In this document: positions 1 to 9,734 of the stretch, in pieces | Position numbering within the stretch: position 1 is the first letter of the stretch | How the letters are laid out: each line of letters begins with the position of its first letter | Origin: Lithospermum erythrorhizon | Taxonomy: Eukaryota; Streptophyta; Magnoliopsida; Boraginales; Boraginaceae | NCBI GenBank assembly: GCA_019722365.1 | Contig: JADFUC010001570.1 | Coordinates: forward strand, 1-64,000 | Length of the DNA: 64,000 nt | Direction of reading: 5' to 3' | Made by a program: the position numbers and the translations under genes | The notes under the pieces: generated by a model | The model's input: only the letters and a program-made list of their open reading frames with translations | Database searches by the model: none | What the model was told of the DNA's origin: nothing

Positions 1-149
1 TCATTGTACTTCGTTCAGTTACATTGCTGTAGGAAGTTGGAGGGAGGAGAATGCTCGCCGTCGTGGATGAGAGCGGAGGTGGTGGTTTGGGGCGGAGAAA
101 TCAAGATGGATCGTGGATTCGTGGACGGAGAAATAGAGGTGGAGTGCAT
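1..149 (-). CDS. possible first exon of a gene running off the left edge
   Basis: On the minus strand an ATG at 149-147 opens a Ser/Pro/Thr-rich frame of 44 codons that reaches a stop close to the window edge. A possible donor (AAT followed by GTAACT) precedes that stop. The composition (many S, P and T, few acidic residues) would suit the N-terminus of an organelle-targeted or disordered protein. I recognise no family, and the stretch is GC-richer than its surroundings. It could equally be chance. The call rests only on composition and position. Confidence 0.18.
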
Positions 150-1552
150 TTGAGCTAAGAAGGTAGCTTGCTTAGAATATGAGGTGGATTGGATAGGTGA
201 AGTGAGAATTTATATTACAGTCAGAGTAAATTTTTCTTGATTAGATTATACAAATCAATCTATGAGGGTATGTACAGTACCGTAGTCCATCTCCATCTAA
301 TTGGGTCAACAATCCACTATACTGCATGAATTGTCATTAATAGCCTTGTAAATTAGCTGGCCTACCTCTTCATGAATTATGTAATTACTGATTAGAGTCT
401 TAAATAATCTGAAATCGGCCAGGAGCCGGCCAGAGCCAAGGCGAAAATAACGAGAATTTTGGAGCCGTCGGGCAAAGGCGATTGGGTTCGGCGTCGGAAA
501 AACCGAACTAATTGGGTCGACCTTTGAAATAACGGAACTTGAGCAGACCGATTTAAATTTTGTGTAGATTTTTCAATTTTATTTATTATACTTTTCAGAT
601 ATTGTAGTATTTGCATATGTACATTTTAAGAAGAATTTAGATTTAACTTTGTTCATTATTAGTATGAAATAAAATATATATAAATCTTTAAAACTAATAA
701 TAGGGAATAGAAATATATGTAAAAATAATGGTATTGTGTATTGAATGTATGTAGATTGTATAATTAATCTTAAAATGAGTTGTTGAAATTACAAGGGTTA
801 AATCTAGTTTAAGAACTAATTTTGAGTTGAGCGATATCTCCAAAATCAAATTCTTAGAGAAACCGAACCGGGCAGATGGGAACCGATAGGATTGGAGCAG
901 GTCGGAGCAGGAAACGATTTAAGGATTCGGCTGAGAGAGCCAGATGAAATGGGATTCGATTAATTTTAACAGCAAAGGCAAAGGCAAAGGTAGTTGAAGC
1001 CGCAATTGCAATGATATCTACCACACCGACATGTAACGTTTTCGGCATTTATAAGCGAGAATAAAAATGATATAGCCTTTAGGCTCCGAGAGTCTGAGGC
1101 TTGAGTTCGATTTGATGTATAGTGAAAGAACAATTAACATACAACTGAATAGTGACTGATACAAGAATACCCCTCATTGGCCCTCACCATAGCTAATAAG
1201 TTAAATAAGACTTGCAAAATGTCAAATGCTCACATACTTAAACAATAGTGTCCACAAGGATATTCGAACGACAATTCAACTCACTATTATTAGTGTGAAA
1301 GCGTCACACTAACAGCCCCCTCGAGGTAATTAAAAAAGGGGGTGTAGCATTCAAGCAACAATTACTTTAGTTCAAACAATCTTAAAGAATAATTACGGCA
1401 AAAGCGGAAGAATCAGACCCATGATAAGAAAGGCTACAACCACCAGCATCCAAATCCTAATCCTGAGCAGATTAAGTAATTTAAGGCTTAAACCAAACTC
1501 AACGGTCCAGACTGGCTGGTAGGATGAACTAGTGCATACCTCGAGCGATATC
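150..1552. other. intergenic, no gene seen
   Basis: No coding exon is supported here. Two GC-richer patches (about 413-545 and 868-1030) contain minus-strand frames of 64-74 codons with low-complexity translations and no family resemblance. The right part is the downstream flank or 3' UTR of the SKIP14-like gene. Confidence 0.5.
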
Positions 1553-3628
1553 TTAGCTGTTGTGGAAGTCGTGATTTCTCCCTCCATTGCTTATATCGGA
1601 CTTTTCAGCCAGTTTGACTCGGGACTTCAGCGGATCCTTGAAACAATATGAACATTGCACCTCCATATAAAAATTTTCTTCGTACGCATTTTCGTTAATG
1701 CACCTGCCACAGTCAACACATCGTGCAATGCACAGGATACATGCCCGGCAGACCTGAGTACGTTTGTGTTTCTCTTGACATTCCTTAGCAGGACAATCAT
1801 ATACTATTCGCGGTTTATGGCACATTGGGCATATTTCAATATCAAGTCCACGATCATCATCACATGACCAACGATAGTTACGGCGACTATAGAAGAGTGG
1901 GTTGCAGTTTCTCTCCTGTGCTTTGTTATCAGATCCCAATAGAAATATCACCTCTTCAAAGTGCTTAAAAGTCGCACCATAAAGCCCACCAATTCTTAAG
2001 GTCTTGATACCTTGAGCACCTTTTCTAGAGTTGACATCCTTGACAATGTTAATAATACCTTCGATACTGAGTTTTGTGCAGCCAGGAACACAAAGCTGCA
2101 TTTAGTAGCAACAAAACATTACAAGGTATATCAGTAGAAAACACAATTAAAAAGGTCGGAAAATTGTCGAGATAAGCTCTAACGATCAGGGGGGACCTCA
2201 TATACATCAACAAGTAAATAATACGTTTGGAAGACATAAATACAATCAACCTCCTCCAATTTATTTGAATAGTCTATTTGTTATATTAGTACTTAATGAG
2301 CTATCTTCATATTTTTCTACAACCTTTCCAGTTTTACCAATTAGCATGGATTACAAAATTTGTCACATCGAATTTGTTATCCAATTAACTTTTTTTCTTT
2401 TTGTTCTGCTTGTACAGGTAATTAACAGTTAAGCCAAAGTACAGGAATGGCACCATATATTTGGTGTGTATGAAAGACATGAGCAACAATTGTACGCTAA
2501 GATAATTGAAAAAAGAAACATGATTTCCCCAAAATTTACACAAAGGCATGATACACAAGAAAGTATTGATAAATTCTTATGCAGAAGATATTATATCCTC
2601 CGTATGTAGATTCAATTCAAACGCGAATTTAAGATGAATGGAGTGCTGATCCAGGGATCTCTTTACAATTACTTCGATCACAACTATTATAATACGATTT
2701 TAAGATAACACACACGAGTTTATAAAAACGGGTCACATAACACCACCAAACAATATAACCATACAGGTTATCGAAGATGTACCAACCTTAGTCAAGTGTG
2801 CATTAGATTCAACCACACGCCTCAAACCATCATCCGTAATCTTAAGGCACTCAACCAAGCGCAAACATTGAAGAGAGCCTTGAGCTTTGCTACATAACTG
2901 AAAGAGGAGGTCATCCGTGATCCTCTGGTTCAATGGTTGATCGATATGAATTCTCGTCCACAACAAAGAATCTGTATGAACTGCAGAATGCAAGGAGCTA
3001 CACACCCTGCTTACAGACAAAAGATCCTTGACCCCGAGATACCCAAGGGCAAAAAACAAACCATCATGAGGAATTCCGTTATCCTCATCAGAAAGGGACG
3101 TTAACCTTTCTGCCATTGAAATGTCCGAAGAACTTCCTTCACTATCACGACAAGCGAATCCTATTACTTCTTTCCTCGGAACATTGAGCTGAAGTAACAA
3201 CTACAGGTGCCGCCTAAGGTCATCGTTTTAGGAGATGATTCGAACCTCATTGCATCATTCCAAATCGGATCCAACCCCACGAACAAAGTATTATCATCTA
3301 TACCTCCTCTACCAAATCCTCCATAATCGACCTCCAAATCGTCGATCCAACCAGTAATCGCGGTAACAGTGGTACTAATATCCATCCCAAACGGATCAGA
3401 AGGCAACAGATCCATAACATCCACGGACTCAAACACCGGTGAACCAATCCAATCAACCTCACCACTCCCAAAATCAAAACACTCCTCGTTATCGCGAATC
3501 ATACTACATTTCCTTCCAAATCCCTCACTATTAACCTCGGTTACGCCCTCAATCTTCATCAAAGAAACCAGTTTATCCTCATATACGTGAGCCGAAAAAA
3601 TCGGGCAATGTGAATAATTCAATGCCAT
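1553..3628 (-). CDS. SKIP14: SKIP14-like F-box protein gene, frameshifted
   Basis: This is a probable substrate adaptor of SCF ubiquitin ligases, from the plant SKIP14 (At3g26000) family. Exon 1 runs from 3628 (ATG, protein starting MALNYSHCPI) to 2787, the intron is 2786-2096 (GT..AG), and exon 2 is 2095-1553. The F-box lies at about 3080-2945 (GIPHDGLFFALGYLGVKDLL, then LLWTRIHIDQPL). A leucine-rich segment follows, then a Cys-rich C-terminus (CPMCHKPRIVYDCP, CRACILCIARC, CGRCIN) typical of the family. The two halves of exon 1 are in different frames. The upstream frame stops at 3164. The downstream frame has a TAG at 3203-3201, so the switch must lie within 3164-3203. One missing base (or two extra) restores 462 codons, near the usual length. 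It is either a sequencing deletion or a recent null allele. The family call is secure; function of this copy is uncertain. Confidence 0.88.
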
Positions 3629-4522
3629 TATATCAACAAAACCTCAAATTGCTTTTCTACAAAAAAAAATCCCCCTTTTCCTTCTAACAATTATGATTTT
3701 TAATATTTTTTTTTGTGAATTTTTAATTCATAAAGCTAAATGATAATGTGGAATATAAAAAAAAATCCAAAAGAAAACCATATATTCTGGATTTGCTAAC
3801 TAAAACAACGCAACCAAAATTTCTAAAGCTTTTCATGAATAATCCAAAAAAAATGTTCAATCTAAGCCAAAAACACAATAAATTCCTTTAAATCTATCAC
3901 CAAATAAACGAATCAATATATTTTATTTGTCAAATAGTCATATATACCAATAATCAAATCTGAATTTATATAGTTTAACCCAAACATAAAGATAATATTC
4001 TTCAATTTATATATTTAAAAAAAAATTGATTTGATTAAAATACACAGTGCAATAAATAAATCGCAAAAGCTGATTTATATGAAAGCAATCGAAATATTTG
4101 GATTTGAATGAGAGATAAGAGTTAAAGATTGAATATAGAAAGGAGTAAAAATTGAATAAGAAAAATAAAAAGGGTTTTAATGCAATAATGGGAAAATATA
4201 TTGGAATTTAATTAAATATTGAAAATTTGGTGGGAGAAAAAATATAAATTGGAGGGAAATAATATTTGGGGGGGAAATAGAGTTTATGGAGGAAGAATTG
4301 CTTTGATACGTGGCGGTGGGAAATGAAATATTTGGGGACAAATTGAGTTTATTGAGGAAGGTAACTGACACATGAGTGTTTAACCAGGTCAAATGCTTGC
4401 TTGACAAAGTTTGATTTAAACTCGGTTTGAAATTGTGAAATTGTAATTGGATTTAGTAGAAATCGAGTCAAAGGTTAGTTTAAATTTGATTGATGATAAG
4501 TCAATACTTGATGTATTAAGAT
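3629..4522. other. promoter side of the SKIP14-like gene, AT-rich intergenic
   Basis: Very AT-rich DNA upstream of the minus-strand SKIP14-like ATG. It has poly-A/T runs and no supported exon or RNA gene. I could not settle on a TATA box. Confidence 0.5.
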
Positions 4523-6277
4523 TAGAGGTGTTGAGCGAGCGAATCTAAGTTGGAGAGAGAAATTCGGTATGAGTAGCCCCAGGCAGGCCGAGCAAAACTT
4601 CGTTTAATTTTACTGACTTGAGTCGGAGCCCCAAACTAAGGTGGCACAAAGCAGTATGATTTTGGTGTTTATAATAGAACAAAGAATATCTTTTGATATG
4701 ATTTTGGTAGTCAATCTGTAGAAAAACTTGAATTTTATATGATTTCTACATTTTAATCTGTAATAATCTTTTATTTTGTATAGTTGTAAACTTCCTGATA
4801 CCACAATAATATCGTTTAAAACATGATTTTGGCGTTTTATAATAACGCAAAGAATAGCATTTTAATATGATTTTGGCGTTTACCGATAGCGTAAAATACA
4901 ATTTTCATATGATTTGTCATTTATCTGCTGAAGAATCTGTTTATTATGATTTGGTATTTAATACCACACAAGAATACCATTTTGATATGATTTTGACATT
5001 TCTCAATAGCACAAGAATATCAATTTTTATATGATTTTGGTATTTCTCAATACTACAATAATATCATTTCCTTATGTTTTATGTATTTACGTCTTGCTTG
5101 AGAATCTGATTTTCATATGATTTGGCTTTTTCAATAACGCAAAGAATATCGTTTCGTATGATTTTGGTATTTTCAATACCACGAAATATTATTTTCATAT
5201 GATTTTGGTATTTAGATACATGAGGAATATCGTTTTAATATGATTTTGGTATTTCTGATACCCTGATATGATTTTGGTATTTCTGATACCACGAGAATCT
5301 GATTTTATATATGATTTTGGTATTTCAGAATACCACAAGAATACCATTTTGATATGATTTTAGTGAGAAGCATTTAAATGCGAAGAATCTTGTTTTTTAT
5401 CGATGCAGAGAATCTTATTTTACATTATGATTTCTACATTTCTCGATACCACAAGAATACTATTTTCATATAGATTTACATTTCTCGTCTGTAGGGATCT
5501 GAATTTGATATAATTTTGGTATTCCTGTCTTTCATATGAAAATACCATTTTCATTTCATTTTGGTATTTACCAATCTGCTTGAGAATCTGAATTTGATAT
5601 GATTTTGGTGTTTACCAATCGCCGAGTATCTAATTTTTGTGATTTTGAATTTACCAATCTGGCAAGAATATTATTTTTATAATTTTGATATCTCAATACA
5701 AAAATACCATTTTATATGCTTTTTGGTGTTGTCATACTACAAAATTTCATTTTTATATGATTTTGGAATTTTGATACTACTGAAAATACCGTTTTATATG
5801 ATTTTAGATTTTCAATACCACAAGAATACCATTTTTATATGATTTTGGTATTTCTCAATACCATAAGAATACCATTTTTATATGATTTTGTTATTTTTCA
5901 ATATGGCAAAGATACCATTTATATATGATTTTGTTATTTTTCAATATGGCAAAGATACCATTTATATATGATTTTGATATTTTTTAATACCATAAAAATG
6001 TCATTTTTATTTGATTTTGGTATTTCTCAATATTAAAATAAATATAAACTATAATAAGAAGAATCTTAAAACCATTTTTAACTTTTCAATATACACACTT
6101 CATCAATTATTCATATTGTATTTTTTTATTAGTATATATTTTAATAATATATAAAGCGAGCTACTAAGGCGGATCATCGAAGCGATCGAGACTAAAGAAT
6201 GCGTATAGATCAGTCGGGATTCAGGCTCGGCTTCACCCGAACCGCTAGGTTCGACTCTACGCTCATTAACCACTCTA
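4523..6277. mobile_element. hAT-like non-autonomous element filled with a minisatellite
   Basis: The left end at 4523 reads TAGAGGTGTTGAGCGAGCG. The right end at 6277, read on the other strand, is TAGAGTGGTTAATGAGCG, an imperfect terminal inverted repeat of hAT type. The flanking 8-mers are ATTAAGAT (4515-4522) and ACTATGAC (6278-6285). They match at 5 of 8 positions, which fits a worn 8-bp target-site duplication. GC-richer subterminal blocks (about 4523-4625 and 6160-6277) frame an AT-rich tandem array. No transposase frame is present. The superfamily call is an inference from TIR start and TSD length. Confidence 0.55.
4650..6045. repeat. degenerate minisatellite, unit about 41-45 bp
   Basis: Some thirty degenerate copies of a unit beginning TATGATTTTGGTATTTCTCA, continuing with AATACCACAAGAATACC and ending in ATTTT. 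Starts of the GATTTTGG core at 4658, 4700, 4824, 4869, 4989 and 5033 give steps of 41-45 or their multiples. Each unit carries a dyad (GGTATT..AATACC), so a single strand could form a row of small hairpins. Lengths and sequences of units vary, so it is an old array. The best-preserved copies lie at about 5140-5340 and 5820-6000. Confidence 0.9.
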
Positions 6278-6713
6278 ACTATGACATCCTAAAATTTATC
6301 CACTTGTTATATAACTAATATCAAATATGATTTATTATCTCGCGTTTGATATGGATTAATGATTAAATCAGATTCATAATTGGTCCCATCCTACAAAAAT
6401 AGAATATTTTGGAAACCAGCGTTTAAAAGCAACCCTTCATAATCATCCTCTTAAATCTTTGATGACCATGACGAAGCACATAAACTTTTTAGATCAGTTA
6501 ACATGACAAGCGATTAAGTATTTTGATATTCTAATAAATTCCTGAATTTTCTATAGAAAAAATATAGAAAACTATATACAATTCAAACACAAATTCCTAA
6601 ATTTAAAGTTTTCAATTCATGATCATATCACATAAATATTACAATATGTTACATTATTGCATGCACAACATACATGACAATAATAATACTTTCAGTTTCT
6701 AAAAGATTATGCA
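6278..6713. other. AT-rich intergenic, nothing recognised
   Basis: No exon, RNA gene or clear repeat between the hAT-like element and the fold-back repeat. Confidence 0.5.
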
Positions 6714-6906
6714 ACTTTTTGATTTTAACTTTTAATAATTGAGCTTTGTGTGAATATTTTGTTTGTATTGTATAATATTTGATGAAAATATATCAATGAA
6801 AAGAATTTAAAATATATTTTTATTGATATATTTTTCATAAAATATTATAAAACACAAACAAAAATATTTATGATCAAAAGTTCAATTATTAAAAAGTTAA
6901 AAAAAG
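6714..6906. repeat. fold-back (palindromic) element, arms about 85 bp
   Basis: The left arm 6715-6799 and the right arm 6821-6905 are inverted copies with a few mismatches. For example, TTTTAATAATTGAGCTTT on the left pairs with AAAAGTTCAATTATTAAAAA on the right, and ATATATCAATG pairs with TATTGATATAT. The spacer is about 20 bp. This is the shape of a small fold-back MITE. The right arm enters the 3' end of the small minus-strand gene next to it. Confidence 0.8.
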
Positions 6907-7128
6907 ATTGAGAGTGAGCAATCTTTGGAGCGGAGAGAAACAATCATCCCTATTTTCAGATTTCTTGTTATGGCCCTTTAGCCATTTGAAATTCAATATC
7001 TTCTTGCTCAATTTGGTTTTGGAAGAATTTTCCTGTTTCTTGTTAGTCTCATAATCGCCTTCTGATGGTAATGGTTTAGAATCCCATTGATCTGCCCATG
7101 ATAATCCACCAGAATCATAAATATCCAT
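6889..7128 (-). CDS. small conserved plant protein (MDIYDSGGLSWADQWD family)
   Basis: A single-exon minus-strand frame of 79 residues starting MDIYDSGGLSWADQWDSKP, followed by a Lys-rich half with KKILNFKWLKGHNKKSEN. I recall a widespread family of uncharacterised plant proteins of about 55-75 residues with this N-terminus and a basic FKWMKDxxKKS-type end. Its biochemical role is unknown to me. There is no signal peptide and no membrane segment. The family's usual end falls near KKSEN. The extra residues down to the stop (ending NLFLTF) run into the right arm of the fold-back element, so the C-terminal tail may be element-derived. The start is chosen because the conserved motif begins at this Met. 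Confidence 0.75.
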   Translation of the reverse strand: MDIYDSGGLSWADQWDSKPLPSEGDYETNKKQENSSKTKLSKKILNFKWLKGHNKKSENRDDCFSPLQRLLTLNLFLTF

Positions 7129-8294
7129 TTCTTTTTTCTTGAATCACCTTGTGTTCCTTGAACAGGGTAGCATTGAAAAAAAAATTCCCAGTAACTTCGG
7201 ATCAAAGTGTTTGGTTGAACTGGTGAAAAATCTTTTACTAACTGTGATAGCAAAAAACTCAATTTTTGCATGGTGGGTCGTTAATTTTGGGATGATTGAG
7301 AGGTAGTTTTTACCTTTTCTTCTATACATTCGAAGCCTTACAATGGTTTGTGACCACTAACCATATAAATGAAAATTTACACTATATATATCATTTATTT
7401 ATTTTGTTAGCCAAATTGTATTCTAGCTATTCTATTAAACTAGTTATCTTTAGCGATGTAGTATGCAGAGTATTATTATTTTTTATAATAAAATTATAAT
7501 GAAAAAAATTAAAAATCTAAAGAAATAAGATGAAAAGTTAAATGAAGAAAATAAAGATAGAGATACGTTTAACAACTTTTTATTTTGTCTTGTGATAATT
7601 CTGAATTATTACGTAGTAGATAATATTTATAGTAGTAGTTTATGGAGAATTTATCTTTGTTAGCGGTTATGTCGTGAAGGATTCTTATGAAAATTAAAAT
7701 AAATAAAAATTGATAGAAAGATAAAATAGAATACATTAATTTAAACCCATTTTATAGCGCCACGTCCTGCATGCGCATTATATATAATATAGATATTATG
7801 CGGTTAACATATCTGAGTTTTTCCTACTTTTATCTTTGAATTTTTTATTATTGATTCCAATTCAATTTAATTAACGTTCTCATTTTGACCATGATTAATT
7901 TTTCAAATACCGCATCGAGTTCAAACTTAGAAAGAAATTGGTCCGGGAGGCAATGAGTTGTAATTTAAATAGAGTACAAAATTATTCAACAATAACATAT
8001 ATACATACAGTTTAAACTCAATTAATATAAGTTAGTATTTCTATTTAACTTGGGCACATTATCACTCGAGTAAATTTTGGAGCTAGTCATTAAGACTTAA
8101 CCGATTTTGTAATCTTATATTCGACTAACAATTAATTCAGTGTAACAATTGAGTGAGTAATAGGAATCGTGCATCGAAAAATCAAACAATACTCCTCAAT
8201 TGTTTGCCATAGTATTTATTTGTTGTGATCACATATCTATGATGAACGATCATCAAATATTTAGTATCTAAGTTGGCTGTCACAATATCAAATT
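7129..8294. other. intergenic, AT-rich
   Basis: Upstream DNA of the small minus-strand gene and the left flank of the tRNA. The frames seen overlap the small gene or have low-complexity translations. I see no gene or element with defined ends. Confidence 0.5.
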
Positions 8295-8368
8295 GGTTTC
8301 GTGGTGTAGTTGGTTATCACGTCAGTCTAACACACTGAAGGTCTCCGGTTCGAACCCGGGCGAAGCCA
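8295..8368 (+). tRNA. tRNA-Val (anticodon AAC)
   Basis: A complete cloverleaf without intron. The acceptor stem GGTTTCG pairs with CGAAGCC (one G-T pair). The D-arm contains the A box TGGTGTAGTTGG. The anticodon stem TCAGT/ACTGA encloses the loop CTAACAC with anticodon AAC. The T-arm contains the B box GGTTCGAACCC. The final A at 8368 is the discriminator base. CCA is not encoded, as in nuclear eukaryotic tRNA genes. A short T-run follows (ATTTTTGACTTTT at about 8374-8386) as a possible Pol III stop. The sequence agrees with plant nuclear tRNA-Val(AAC) as I remember it. Confidence 0.97.
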
Positions 8369-9313
8369 TATCATATTTTTGACTTTTGAGGTGCCAGGAA
8401 ATATGTTAAATTTTAGAATTAATAATTTGCATAAGAAATTGCAATATTGCATTGTCACATGCTATGATTTGAATAATATCATAAAATAAATTATACAAGC
8501 CAGTAGACATATTGAGCTGAATAATTAAGCAATGATTTTGAGACTTGAATCACTATATGTTGCATGTGTTATATATATTTCTTCTGCCAATGATAGAGTA
8601 TGTATGTGACAGTTCGAGCCTGCTAGGAGTAAGTCTCAGTTACCAAAAAATGGAGGTGGAAGTTGGATTGCTTATGGACTTATGGGTCATCTGAGCAATT
8701 ATTTTATTTATTTATGACACTAATAACTTATGGCAACTGTTATGAGGGCTCAATAATCTTGATGAGATGAACAAGTGGTGAGTGTAACTATGCTTTAAGA
8801 AACTCACGTGAATCAGTTAAATAGTATCGATTTATTACCATTCAGTTACATTAAATCCATGCATTAATCCTTGATAAACATGTGAGACTTCATTTTGTAA
8901 TCATCTGCATACAGTAATATCAACTTGTTCTTTCCTATCCGTAAAGATACGGTCGTGGTGAAGTTGGTGGAGTAATTGAGTTTGTAGATTCGTGAATTAG
9001 ATTTACTCTATCAACGTTTTTCGATCTAGCATAATGCGGAACTTTTTAATATGATTTCTTGTTGGCGTGATTCTTTATTACAACGGCAGAATCTATCTGA
9101 TGCGCGAAGGGTGTGGGTTCCGTTACAAAAGTTGTTTTTCGCTCCAAAATTCTTGCAATTTCCCTCATCACATGCTTCACAGATAACACTAACATTTTTG
9201 TCCTGATTTTGGTGTCTCCTCTCCACATATGTTCTATTTGGCTTCATTCAAGATATGGATGTTTCATCTTTATTGCTTTACTAAAATTCTGAATAATCCT
9301 TCTTGAGTATTCC
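8369..9313. other. intergenic between tRNA-Val and the ankyrin gene
   Basis: No exon is supported. At about 8596-8640 the stretch GACAGTTCGAGCCTGC resembles a Pol III B box and could belong to an old SINE, but I found no matching A box or tail. Minus-strand frames at 9026-9247 have no family resemblance. Confidence 0.4.
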
Positions 9314-9662
9314 TCTTCCATCAGTTTGCATGGTTTCAGGATTCTTGAACTTAAACATCTAACAGGTAATCTTTTGCTGTTTTCAATACTACCGTAGTTT
9401 TTTTCAGCAAGACTAAAATTTATTATGCATCTATTTTGATCAGAAGGTGTGATTTTTAGCTTTCTTGATTCATAAAATTCTCGATAAAGTATTGGTCTTC
9501 CATTAGTTTGCATGGTTTCAAGTTCTTGAACTTATAGACTGAAATGGTAATCTTTTGTTGTTTATATTCCTACACTATTTGCTTTCAGCAAGAATAAATA
9601 TCATTATGCATTGATTTTGATCAAAATGTGTGATTTTTTAGCTTTCTTGATTCATAAAGTTT
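9314..9662. repeat. tandem duplication (period about 183 bp) in the ankyrin gene leader
   Basis: Copy 1 (about 9314-9487) and copy 2 (about 9497-9662) share CTTCCATCAGTTTGCATGG / CTTCCATTAGTTTGCATGG, a TTCTTGAACTTA block, GGTAATCTTTTG, TCAGCAAGA and AGCTTTCTTGATTCATAAA in the same order. The offset is 182-183 bp. It ends about 70 bp before the ankyrin-protein ATG, so it lies in that gene's leader or promoter. Confidence 0.85.
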
Positions 9663-9734
9663 TGTTCCTTGGAGTTTTCATCTGAGATATAGTTTGTTTC
9701 AATTCAAGTGTGACTTTGTTACTTACGGAGTGCA

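Noticed and set aside
1037..1110. tRNA-like or SINE-like stretch with an A/B-box feel
   Set aside because: The B-box match (GAGTTCGATTTG) is poor, there is no cloverleaf, and no 3' tail or TSD could be found.
4650..6045. Regularly spaced short repeats resembling a CRISPR array
   Set aside because: The units are tandem, degenerate and vary throughout, with no invariant repeat plus unique spacer pattern, and the host is a plant. It is a minisatellite.
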